A stretch of 17,140 nt of DNA from Alphaproteobacteria bacterium. GTDB taxonomy: Bacteria; Pseudomonadota; Alphaproteobacteria; BNTO01. Location of the stretch: NCBI GenBank assembly GCA_025996655.1, contig BNTO01000001.1, positions 1-17,140 on the forward strand. Reading direction: 5' to 3'. The notes under the pieces are model-generated. The model saw only the letters and a list, made by a program, of their open reading frames with translations, had not been told where the DNA came from and did no database searches. Positions 12,001-17,140 of the stretch are shown one piece after another (the stretch's first letter is position 1; the number at the start of each line of letters is the position of its first letter). The translations under genes and the position numbers were made by a program.

Positions 12001-15000
12001 ATTCCGTTTCACTTCCCTCCGACAATCTTAAGGTCGAGTCACCTAATATGAGCGTTCCTGTTCCCATGACGTACTTATACCTTCTCGCTTCTTCCGTAAA
12101 AGAATACCCTTGCGGGAAAGGGACCTCTAGATAGTCAACGTCCATCTTCCCAGTGAAATTATTTTCACCTGTTATTGTTAACATGTTGCCATTTCTAATA
12201 ATGTTTCCATTTCCAGAAAGAGCGGAGAATGTTTGATCTCCAGAAAGCATATAAGTCCCATTAACGGTAAGGGTTCCTGTTGTGAAAAGAGGCCCCGTTG
12301 TCAACAGGCCGTGGAGAACTTGGATATCCCCCGTAAAGGATGTTAGCTCCGTAAAGGTTTGCGCACCACTCGCATTATCCATGGTAATGACGCCACTCCC
12401 AAAAATTGCTCCCGAATAATCTCCGCCACTCCCCAAAATGGTTAAAGCATAATCTTCTAAAGTGAGCGTTCCTTGTCCGTTAACACCCTTCCAATACTGA
12501 GGGCCTGCCATCGTATACGCCGCAGAAGAACTTACGGTTAATATATTCGCCGGATTATAAGGCTGAGCAACGTCGGCAACCGTCATAGCGCCCCCATTTT
12601 CAGCAACGGTGATATTTCCTATGAAACTGGTCAGGAGGCCTAAGAAGTCTTGGGACTTCTCCCCTAATTTCGTGATGGTTCCGTCTCCTTCAATTTCGCC
12701 CTTATAGACAGATTCTGTCTGTCCCAACAGATTGAAGTTGTTGGTTCCCAACAAGACTTTCGCGGTCTCGGATGCGCCGGCCAGAAGCCCCCATGCTTGA
12801 TCTCCGGACGTGATGTACATTCCCCCGTCTACAGTCAAGAGGGTTCCTGCAGACACAACCCCCGCCGTCAACGTTCCCTTCGACACCGTTATATTGCCCG
12901 TGAATCCTGTGAGATTCCCAAGCGTTTGATCTTCTTCCCCTGCTTTGACAATCAGTCCTGTTCCTGAAAGCAATCCACTGTAGGTGCCGCCGCCTGTGCG
13001 AATGGTGAGATTATTCGCGCCTAACGTTAGCGTAGTGCCTGTTCCTTCAATCTTCGCCCAGGTTTGCGCCCCAGATGCCTCGTATATCCCGCCACTTACC
13101 GTCAACGTTCCGCCTCCAGCGGCTCCCACCTTTAACGTCCCTCCTGACACCGTTATATTTCCAGTAAATCCTGACAGCGTTCCTGAAAACGTTTGTGTCC
13201 CTGATCCATTTTTCGTAATAAGTCCTGTTCCTGAAAGCAATCCACTGTAGGTACCGCCGCCTGTACTTATCGTGAGATTTTGGGCCCCTAGCGCTAGCGC
13301 GGTGCCGGTTCCTTCAATCTTCGTCCAAGTTTGCGCACCGGATGTCTCGTATGTCCCGCCGCTCACCGTCAAGGTTCCACCTCCTAAAACGGCCCCCGCC
13401 TTTAACGTTCCTACTTCCACTTGTATATTTCCCACAAAATTTGTTAGGTCTCCTGCAAGAGTTTGAGTATTTGCGGCAAACGCTTTCGTAATCAATCCGG
13501 ATCCACGCACCGTTCCCGTGAAAGGCGCGGAGCCTCCTGCGAACCTAAGCTCACCGTCTGCCGCCACATCAATGCTCCCCGTTCCGGATAACCCGTTCGT
13601 ATGCATACAAACAACACCGTGCGTAATCGTAATCGCCCCATGGTTCACGAGAGGCCCGGGATTCAAGCAAAGCCCATAATCTATACTCGAAGTCTCAATC
13701 ACCACAGTTTTCCCGGCAGAAATCGTTAGGCCGTCAGCATGATTGACGCGTAGAATATACCCTTTCACAACGATATTTCCTGAAAAATCCTTCATCGATC
13801 CTGTAAATATTTGCTCACTGTTTCCCATTTTGGTAATTGTCTCTGTTCCTGAAATCGATCCGCTGTAGGTCCCGCCGCCTACGCTAAGGGTAAGATTATT
13901 CGCCCCTAACGCTATCGCGGCGGCGGCGTTTGTCCCAACAATTTTTGTCCACGTTTGTGCGCCTGTTGCGGTGTAGGTGCCACCACTCACCGTCAGTGTT
14001 TTCCCAGCAGAGAGCGCACTCGCCGTCAACGTCCCCGCGGACACCGTCATATTTCCTGTGAAACTTGCTAAAGACCCTGAAAACGTTTGTGTCCCTGATC
14101 CATTTTTCGTAATAAGTCCTGTTCCTGAAAGCGCTCCGCTGTAGGTGCCGCCGCCTGTGCTTATCGTCAGATTATGGGCCCCTAGCGTTAGCGCGGTGCC
14201 GGTTCCTTCAATCTTCGTCCAGGTTTGCGCTCCCGTTGCATTATACGTCCCACCGTTCACCGTCAGCGTTCCTCCTATCGTTATCGTACTCGTCGTCAAC
14301 GTCCCAGCTGACACCGTCATACTTCCTGTGAAACTTGCTAAAGACCCTGAAAACGTTTGTGTTCCCGATCCATTTTTCGTGATAAGGCCGCTTCCTGAAA
14401 GCACTCCACTGTAGGTGCCGCCACCCACACGGATCGTGAGATTTTGGGCCCCTAGCGTTAGCGCAGTGCCGGTTCCTTCAATCTTCGTCCAAGTTTGCGC
14501 ACCCGTTGCATTATACGTCCCACCGTTCACCGCCAACATTCCTCCCGCTGTTATTGCGCTTGCCGTCAACGTTCCAGCTGACACCGTTATATTTCCTGTG
14601 AAACTTGCTAAAGACCCTGAAAACGTTTGTATTCCTGATCCATTTTTCGTGATAAGGCCGCTTCCTGAAAGCGAGCCAGCGTAGGTGCCGCCTGTGCTGA
14701 TCGTCAGATTATAGGCTCCTAGTGTTAGCGCTGTGCCAGTTCCCTCAACCTTCGTCCAAGTTTGCGCACCAGAGGCCTCATATATCCCACCGCTCACCGT
14801 CAACGTTCCGCCTCCAACGGCTCCCACCTTTAACGTCCCTCCTGACACCGTTATATTTCCAGTAAATCCTGACAGCGTTCCTGAAAACGTTTGTGTCCCT
14901 GATCCATTTTTCGTAATAAGTCCTGTTCCTGAAAGCAATCCACTGTAGGTACCGCCGCCTGTACTTATCGTGAGATTTTGGGCCCCTAGCGCTAGCGCGG

Positions 15001-17140
15001 TGCCGGTTCCTTCAATCTTCGTCCAGGTTTGTGCACCGGATGTCTCGTATGTCCCGCCGCTCACTGTCAAGGTTCCACCTATCGTTATCGTACTCGCCGT
15101 CAACGTCCCAGCTGACACCGTCATACTTCCTGTGAAACTTGCTAAAGACCCTGAAAACGTTTGTGTTCCCGATCCATTCTTCGTGATAAGGCCGCTTCCT
15201 GAAAGCGCTCCACTGTAGGTGCCGCCTGTGCTGATCGTCAGATTATAGGCTCCTAGTGTTAGCGCTGTGCCAGTTCCCTCAACCTTCGTCCAAGTTTGCG
15301 CACCAGATGCCTCATATATCCCACCGCTCACCGTCAACGTTCCGCCTCCAACGGCCCCCGCCTTTAACGTCCCAGCGGACACCGTCATATTTCCTGTGAA
15401 ACTTGCTAAAGACCCTGAAAATGTTTGTATTCCTGATCCATTTTTCATGATAAATCCTGTTCCTGAAAGCGCTCCGCCGTAGTCGCCGCCCCCCACACGG
15501 ATCGTGAGATTTTGGGTACCAAGCGTGATGACCGCGGCAGCAGAGGTCCCGTTGATCCTTGCCCAGCCCTGCGCGCCGGACGCTTTGTATTCTACACCGT
15601 CCACCGTCAGTGTTTCCCCGGCAGAGAGTGCACTCGCCATCAACCTTCCCGCGTTCACTGTGAAATTTCCCTTAAAAGTTGTTAAATTTCCAGAAAACGT
15701 TTGCGTGGCGCTTCCGTTTTTAACAACCGATCCGTAGCTCGCTACCGCGCTGTTTAGAATGCCTGAAAAAGCTCCATCGGCCGTCCCATTCAAAGTCAGC
15801 GTACTGTCTTGGAGGAAGTCCAGTGTTCCCGTTCCAGCCAGGATATTCGCAGAAAATGCTCCGACACGACCAATATTAAGGGTGGATGTAACAGTAAGTC
15901 CTCCTGTAATAATTAAACTTCCTGTCCCGCCATTGGCCGCGTTATAGCCTAAATAGAGACAATTTGTCTCTACCGACATATTTCCTATAACGTTAACAAT
16001 TCCAACTGAATCCTGCGAGATCTCATTTCCGATATGAATCTGCCCGCCTTTATAAAGGAGATTATTTTCAAAATTCACCATTCCTTTTCCGGTATAGCCA
16101 ACGTAAAAAGCACCCGTATTGTAGGCTGAGCCTCGGATGGCTAGGAATCCCTCGCCACCCTCAACTCCAAAATAAGCCGTATTGCCATTTCGAGTAAATG
16201 ACGAAACCCTCGAGAGATTACTCGTATTAAAATAAGACGTACCATTTAATACGAAATCACCACTTGTAGCTGAAGCCACAAGACTTCCTGTAAAAGGAGA
16301 AGTTGCTGTGTGCGTAGTTAATGTGTATCCCTTCAAATCTAAAACTCCAGCCCCATCAATCGCGCCGATGGTCTGATTCCCCCCCACTTCGTAAGTTCCT
16401 TTCTCGCCAAGATGAACAACGCCTGAGCCCGAAACGACATTCACTTTTAAATATCCTTCTTTTGAATCACTTCCTACGTTCAGCGTTCCCGCTGTCAGCG
16501 CGGCTGTTCCAAGGACAGAACCGGCCTGTGTCGTGAAAGTATGAGGTCCAGTCAAAAACTTGATCGTCCCCGAGGCGCCGTCAAGCCTCCCCCAGAAAGA
16601 TTCTATCGGGCTCCCCCTTTCCAATACTAAGGTCAAATTGCCTAACGTTAATACCCCAGGCCCCAGAACGTACGCATAAGATTCTTCCGCTGCCACTAAG
16701 GAATACCCTTCTGGGGAAGGAACATAGAGGTAATTAATAAACTCTCCCGTAAAATTATCGTTTGTATATTGTAAATTATAGCCACCCGTAATAATGGTTC
16801 CACTCCCGGAAAGGGTTAAGAATGTTTGATCCCCTGAAAGAACATAAGTTCCATTGACGGTAAGGGTTCCCCCTGCTGGGATTGCCCCCGCTTTCACTGT
16901 TCCGTCGTCAAGTTGGATGTTCCCTGAGAAATTGGTTAGGTTTCCTAACGTTTGCGAGCTGTCCCCTTTTACAATAAGCGTTCCGGCACCGTAGATTCCC
17001 CTCCAATATTGGGGGGCCGTCATAGTGTAGGTCGCCGAAGAACTAACGGTAAGGACATTGGCAGGATCGTCCGGTTGAGCGACAGCCCCCACAATCATGT
17101 CGCCACCATTTTCATCAACAGTAATGTTCCCCGTGAAACT
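1..17140 (-). CDS. Giant repeat-rich autotransporter-type surface protein (internal fragment, both ends missing)
   Basis: One minus-strand frame is open across the whole window: 5,713 complete codons, with frame checks at about 3017, 8177, 11606, 13601 and 17138 all in the same phase. The product is rich in Gly, Thr, Ser, Leu, Val and Asn, poor in Cys, and made of short beta-strand motifs. The motif GTGLITKNGSGTQTFSG with FTGNITVSAGTL recurs throughout and is the PATR signature. A second family, with RVGHTGKGTLNF and LGYNGTAGGTGSL, matches T5SS/PEP-CTERM-associated repeats. Known proteins of this make-up are beta-helical passengers of type V secreted adhesins, exported by Sec and displayed on the outer membrane; that role is inferred here. 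No signal peptide, linker, beta-barrel, start or stop falls in the window, so the protein exceeds 5,713 residues. Most autotransporters have about 700 to 4,000 residues. It could instead be a PEP-CTERM-anchored or otherwise secreted giant. I am sure of the coding frame, fairly sure of the family, and cannot name the ligand. Confidence 0.93.
2..5539 (-). other. Degenerate C-terminal beta-helix region of the same protein
   Basis: About residues 3868-5713 of the fragment. The frame continues without a break, but the modules above no longer occur. Short-strand motifs still dominate, such as SGTGNLSLSGGGELKLQG, LTGQGRVTFADQTLTLHL, LSGEGVLKLGGRSFDLTL, IAGTGLIQKAGAGALLLATP and LKGTGVL at the window edge. 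Charged residues (Glu, Lys, Asp) are commoner than in the upper region. Two stretches are less repetitive: around 3740-3830 (RLFDWDISEGNATYLDIYQP) and around 3990-4090 (PLPAPGVFVSNETKTL). I see no beta-barrel, alpha-helical linker or stop. It is probably an older, diverged part of the same beta-helix. Confidence 0.8.
1190..2660 (-). repeat. Weak 80-105-residue repeats with W-x-W motifs
   Basis: Within the C-terminal region the pattern L-x-G-x-G recurs near 1220 (LLGKGTLDGTG), 1510 (LEGSGTLIHT), 1790 (VSGKGQALLQG), 2085 (LEGEGILEAQKG), 2385 (LRGTGTVSMND) and 2615 (LEGAGHIQTQN). It is often paired with a tryptophan strand: GTWHWKGGAKTQ, QKWHWGGGRKAFQG, GAWTVTNEQWNAQWTG. Steps are roughly 230-315 nt. 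No close nucleotide identity remains, so these look like old relatives of the ~90-residue S unit. Confidence 0.6.
5540..5713 (-). repeat. V block copy 1, at the boundary of the repetitive domain
   Basis: About residues 3810-3867. It reads FTGNITVAENGGSLTVAAV, GQHDAPAHILTLGSSS, AYTLTGAQYWKGIDGAG and TLTLLEGKSLTI. It is the most altered V copy (APAHILTL for xPANILTV, GAQYW for GPQYW). It is the last recognisable shuffled module before the degenerate C-terminal part. Confidence 0.75.
5745..6290 (-). repeat. L block copy 1
   Basis: About residues 3617-3799 and the last L block in protein order. It reads DIYLNTTEGSSIYVL, LYLGYDGGDGFLSIT, FRVGHTGKGTLNFVNG, FHIGNESTAASVGIVNVTG, LGYNGTSGGTGSLNVSEG and LNIGRVGTFSAGSLAGTG, ending GYGTLIKNGSAAQTLRG. 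Its second half is nearly the same as L block 2, including IGNESTAASVG versus IGDDSSAASVG. Confidence 0.8.
6361..6957 (-). repeat. JK block copy 1
   Basis: About residues 3395-3594. It begins DGTYMLSGNQAVYDLSGSG and contains the loop FLYVPDPDGYPLTASEAY and TYVMGPGELTM, then ESFDGMLNGASGKMTF and HTFKTQPGSTLG. A unique segment with SPELEGFSKEVKLHIG precedes EGYLKVNAVSGEG, IGEKGTYELGGNQTISVL and LDLKGYSLTT. It is the longest of the three JK copies. Confidence 0.77.
7155..7314 (-). repeat. V block copy 2
   Basis: About residues 3276-3329. It reads FAGSMTVSEEGGAMTVAAVA, RPVAPANILTVYSS, YTMTGPQYWKGINGAG and TLALGSNNLTILG. It keeps PANILTV and GPQYWKG but has Arg where other copies have Gln before the first proline, and it is slightly shorter around YSS. 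It connects L block 2 to JK block 1. Confidence 0.77.
7345..7892 (-). repeat. L block copy 2
   Basis: About residues 3083-3266. It begins IGHTYLNTKEGSSVYYF, then FVLGYGGGEGFLSIGGG, FRVGHTGKGTLNFLKG, FHIGDDSSAASVGIVNVTG, LGYNGTAGGIGSLLVSGG and LNIGRVGTFSAGSLAGTG, ending DYGMIIKNGASAQTLSG. Unlike L3 and L4 it is followed by a V block, not an H block. This shows that the L block's C-terminal side is a junction where modules are exchanged. Confidence 0.8.
8000..8699 (-). repeat. D block copy 1: three diverged PATR units
   Basis: About residues 2814-3047. Anchors are LGNQTWETIEGTEASAAL (near 8570), LGDQTWNTFQGANPAGRV (near 8290) and LSGNQEWAQLVGAGDVNI (near 8030). It carries LITKLGDAAQTFSGELKDF and HKTTEGTQILRNPAGFTG. 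The match with D2 is strongest in the last unit, around GTVVETGAITKANVLTVGG, which is almost unchanged in the other copy. Confidence 0.8.
8700..9000 (-). repeat. H block copy 1
   Basis: About residues 2714-2814. It reads LLASHATGLTVSSGKTFTMG, GLLTNNGTITITKGTLNAS, GLTGAGPVAVAGTLALAG and VSGIGRITKAGSGTHTFSG. It follows L block 3 and precedes D block 1. It is close to H3 and lacks the cysteines of H2 and H4. Confidence 0.76.
9050..9594 (-). repeat. L block copy 3
   Basis: About residues 2516-2697. It opens AHTYFNTAKGSRVYAFETL, with LYLGYGGGEGFLSFG, LYIGYTGKGTLNCENG, LRIGNEKTNETEGTVNVTG, LGYNATDGGTGNLTVTGG and IRVGRVGTFSAGYLAGAG. It ends in GNGTLFKEGLAKQTF. A cysteine replaces the usual phenylalanine in TLNFENG. 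It sits exactly 1,704 bp from L block 2. Confidence 0.8.
9690..10400 (-). repeat. D block copy 2: three diverged PATR units
   Basis: About residues 2247-2484. Three S-like units are anchored by SGHQSWKKVEGASATAAI (near 10270), SGNQTWQSFNGTNPAGKV (near 9990) and LSGNQTWAQLVGAGDVNL (near 9735). Between them lie LTKESEDVQTFSGNLTGFTG and INKTTGGTQILRDPAGFTG. The block corresponds to D1 at an offset of 1,704 bp, so the two arose as part of a larger duplication. Confidence 0.8.
10440..10690 (-). repeat. H block copy 2, with cysteine pair
   Basis: About residues 2151-2234. It reads STEGHFCLGGPLVHYGTITV, TKGPICMRGLTGTGSFDV and AAVFNGTVRGSGLINAD. Cysteine codons lie at 10595-10597 and 10538-10540, 18 residues apart. 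It stands in tandem with H block 3 and accounts for the 105 extra codons between L3 and L4 compared with L2 and L3. It resembles H4 more than its neighbour H3, as the shared Cys pair and GTVRGSGLI show. Confidence 0.72.
10770..11040 (-). repeat. H block copy 3
   Basis: About residues 2034-2124. It reads LSASHSAGFTVSSAKILTIG, GLLTNSGTITLTKGTLNAQ, GLAGAGPVTVNGALALNG and WSGALSGSGLITKSG. It directly follows L block 4, as H block 1 follows L block 3. It has no cysteine at the two positions used in H2 and H4. Confidence 0.75.
11085..11612 (-). repeat. L block copy 4
   Basis: About residues 1843-2019. It starts STYLNTVEGSSIYSLG, then LFVGVKGGEGFLSVK, LYVGTGGKGTVNFEGG, LHIGNRNLAGSVGTVNVTG, LGYNGTAGGTGNLTVTGG and LNIGRVGTFSAGYLAGTG, ending in GYGTLIKNGTAAQTF. 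The repeated (V/L)GxGGxG and SVGTVNVTG elements are those of the T5SS/PEP-CTERM-associated family. It lies 2,019 bp (673 codons) from L block 3. Confidence 0.8.
11713..12265 (-). repeat. JK block copy 2
   Basis: About residues 1626-1810. It begins NGTYMLSGDQTFSALSGNG, contains the loop YLEVPFPQGYSFTEEARRY and KYVMGTGTLIL, then ESFSGVLSGASGGVEL and HTFKTQPGSILG. It closes with ESYLKVDAVSGDG, MGEKGTYEVGGDQTISAL and LDLKGYTLTT. Compared with JK1 it lacks a short stretch after GSxLGxV, where JK1 has ADKTSPELEGFSKEVKLHIG. Confidence 0.77.
12462..12630 (-). repeat. V block copy 3
   Basis: About residues 1504-1560. It reads FIGNITVAENGGAMTVADV, AQPYNPANILTVSSS, AAYTMAGPQYWKGVNGQG and TLTLEDYALTILG. 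It is the first complete copy in protein order, and a PATR unit (ITMDNASGAQTFTEL) then leads on to JK block 2. It keeps the QP and PAN residues seen in V block 4. Confidence 0.78.
12640..13499 (-). repeat. S array, part 2: three further ~90-residue PATR units
   Basis: About residues 1214-1500. Anchors lie near 13321 (SGAQTWTKIEG), 13051 (SGAQTWAKIEG) and 12785 (SGDQAWGLLAGASETAKV). The first two are near copies of units in part 1. The third is diverged and leads to TKLGEKSQDFLGLLTSF and V block 3. Its codons and motif are closer to the D-block units than to the homogenised array, so it probably escaped recent conversion. Confidence 0.82.
13101..13382 (-). repeat. Near-identical direct repeat, copy A (partner 14799-15080)
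   Basis: This segment of S units 8 and 9 matches 14799-15080 at all but four of 282 positions by my count (positions near 13119, 13328, 13333 and 13368 differ). It shows that the two halves of the S array, now separated by H block 4, exchanged or copied sequence recently. Confidence 0.85.
13500..13779 (-). repeat. H block copy 4, with cysteine pair
   Basis: About residues 1121-1213, interrupting the S array. It reads ILRVNHADGLTISAGKTVVI, then YGLCLNPGPLVNHGAITIT, HGVVCMHTNGLSGTGSIDV and SAPFTGTVRGSGLITK. It shares the order L/V-N-H/N-G-x-I-T with three other H blocks. Two cysteines, at codons 13667-13669 and 13607-13609, are 19 residues apart and have counterparts only in H block 2. In a beta-helix this spacing is about one rung, so they could face each other on neighbouring rungs (inference). 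Confidence 0.7.
13780..15704 (-). repeat. S array, part 1: seven tandem ~90-residue PATR units
   Basis: About residues 479-1120. Each unit runs LTVSGTYETSGAQTWTKIEG, TGTALTLGAQNLTI, GGGTYSGALSGTGLITKNG, SGTQTFSGSLASFTG and NITVSAGTLTA. The TW-TK anchors fall near 15556, 15285, 15018, 14751, 14486, 14216 and 13945, so the step is 267 or 270 nt. The unit nearest the N-terminus is degenerate (AQGWARINGTSAA), and so is the last (KIVGTNAAAAIALG). The inner five are very alike down to synonymous codons, which points to recent duplication or gene conversion. The lost codons (GGTYSG for GGGTYSG) explain the 267 versus 270 step. Confidence 0.88.
14799..15080 (-). repeat. Near-identical direct repeat, copy B (partner 13101-13382)
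   Basis: Compared with 13101-13382, offset 1,698 bp (566 codons), I count four differences in 282 positions, including a perfectly matching run of about 208 bp. The similarity stops abruptly at 15080, where the next bases instead match 14275 onwards. Such identity across synonymous sites indicates a recent copying event, not selection on the protein. Confidence 0.85.
15711..16242 (-). repeat. L block copy 5 (T5SS/PEP-CTERM-associated repeats)
   Basis: About residues 300-477. It begins at SYFNTSNLSRVSSF, passes YFGVEGGEGFLAI, FYVGYTGKGMVNFENN, HIGNEISQDSVGIVNVIG, YLGYNAANGGTGSLIITGG and LNIGRVGAFSANILAGTG, and ends with TLTLNGTADGAFSG and SYGSVVKNGS. The evenly spaced (V/I/L)G(Y/H/N)xGxGG(T)GxLxxxGG motifs are typical of the T5SS/PEP-CTERM-associated repeat. 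This is the most diverged of the five L copies: it has SNLSRVSSF where others have xEGSSIY. Confidence 0.78.
16316..16859 (-). repeat. JK block copy 3 (PATR strands plus conserved Pro/aromatic loop)
   Basis: About residues 95-275. It opens with NGTYVLSGDQTFLTLSGSG and continues to a loop reading YLYVPSPEGYSLVAAEE and SYAYVLGPG. The strand ESFWGRLDGASGTIKF follows, then HTFTTQAGSVLG. The second half (EGYLKVNVVSGSG, HLGEKGTYEVGGNQTIGAI, LDLKGYTLTT) is a beta-helix segment ending just before L block 5. Two other JK blocks share this order and the same junction with an L block. The loop is the only part that does not read as regular short beta strands. Confidence 0.75.
16976..17140 (-). repeat. 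V block copy 4 (truncated by the window edge)
   Basis: This is the first block in protein order, about residues 1-55 of the fragment. It reads FTGNITVDENGG, then AVAQPDDPANVLTVSSS, then ATYTMTAPQYWRGIYGAG. The same pattern (ENGG, QPxxPANxLTVSS, YTMxxPQYWKGxxGAGTL) occurs in three further places in this window. It is flanked by PATR strands and looks like a PATR rung with a conserved 15-20 residue insertion carrying Gln-Pro and Pro-Ala-Asn. Its upstream part is cut by the window edge. Confidence 0.75.

Noticed and set aside
13101..15080. Mobile element bounded by direct repeats
   Set aside because: The repeats are S-unit copies inside a coding array. There is no transposase or inverted terminal repeat between them.
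12640..15704. Possible CRISPR array or satellite DNA
   Set aside because: The 267-270-nt units are protein-coding, keep the reading frame and have no short repeat/unique spacer pattern.
12984..15737. Plus-strand open frames of 60-90 codons recurring at regular steps with Val/Pro-rich products
   Set aside because: They are antisense to the S array and repeat because the array repeats. They have no credible ribosome binding sites, and the minus frame fully explains the sequence.
17096..17098. Internal ATG in the first V block as a gene start
   Set aside because: It sits in the middle of a conserved module, with no ribosome binding site and no signal peptide after it, and the frame stays open to the window edge.

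Overview
The window lies entirely inside one very large protein-coding gene on the minus strand. The frame whose codons occupy positions 2-4, 5-7 and so on up to 17138-17140 reads open from edge to edge: 5,713 codons with no stop that I could find, about 570 kDa of protein. Neither end of the gene is present. I see no start codon with a ribosome binding site, signal peptide, stop codon, terminator or second gene. There is no intergenic space, tRNA, rRNA, IS element or CRISPR array.

The protein is a Gly/Thr/Ser/Leu/Val/Asn-rich, cysteine-poor repeat protein. Its dominant motif, of the type SGTGLITKNGSGTQTFSG followed by FTGNITVSAGTL, is the autotransporter-associated beta-strand repeat (PATR, Pfam PF12951 / TIGR02601 type). 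A second motif, of the type RVGHTGKGTLNF, then HIGN, VGIVNVTG and LGYNGTAGGTGSL, matches the T5SS/PEP-CTERM-associated repeat. Such proteins are usually right-handed beta-helix passengers of type V secretion (autotransporter) adhesins in Gram-negative (diderm) bacteria. The C-terminal beta-barrel that would prove this would lie off the low-coordinate edge. GC is moderate, and nothing here identifies the species.

Layout in protein order (high to low coordinates): V4 (17140-16976); JK3 (16859-16316); L5 (16242-15711); seven ~90-residue S units (15704-13780); H4 (13779-13500); three more S units (13499-12640); V3 (12630-12462); JK2 (12265-11713); L4 (11612-11085); H3 (11040-10770); H2 (10690-10440); D2 (10400-9690); L3 (9594-9050); H1 (9000-8700); D1 (8699-8000); L2 (7892-7345); V2 (7314-7155); JK1 (6957-6361); L1 (6290-5745); V1 (5713-5540); then about 1,846 residues of older, degenerate beta-helix (5539-2). 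V, JK, L, H, D and S are my own names for recurring blocks.

The protein is therefore built by shuffling a small set of modules. V-JK-L recurs three times, L-H-D about twice, and S units form a homogenised tandem array with segments identical at the DNA level. The upper two thirds look recently and repeatedly rearranged. The lowest 5.5 kb shows no recent duplication and only a weak repeat period of 80-105 residues. The most interesting points are the sheer size of the frame, the mosaic recombination joint near position 15080, a conserved Pro/aromatic loop inside the JK blocks, and a cysteine pair present only in a subset of H blocks.
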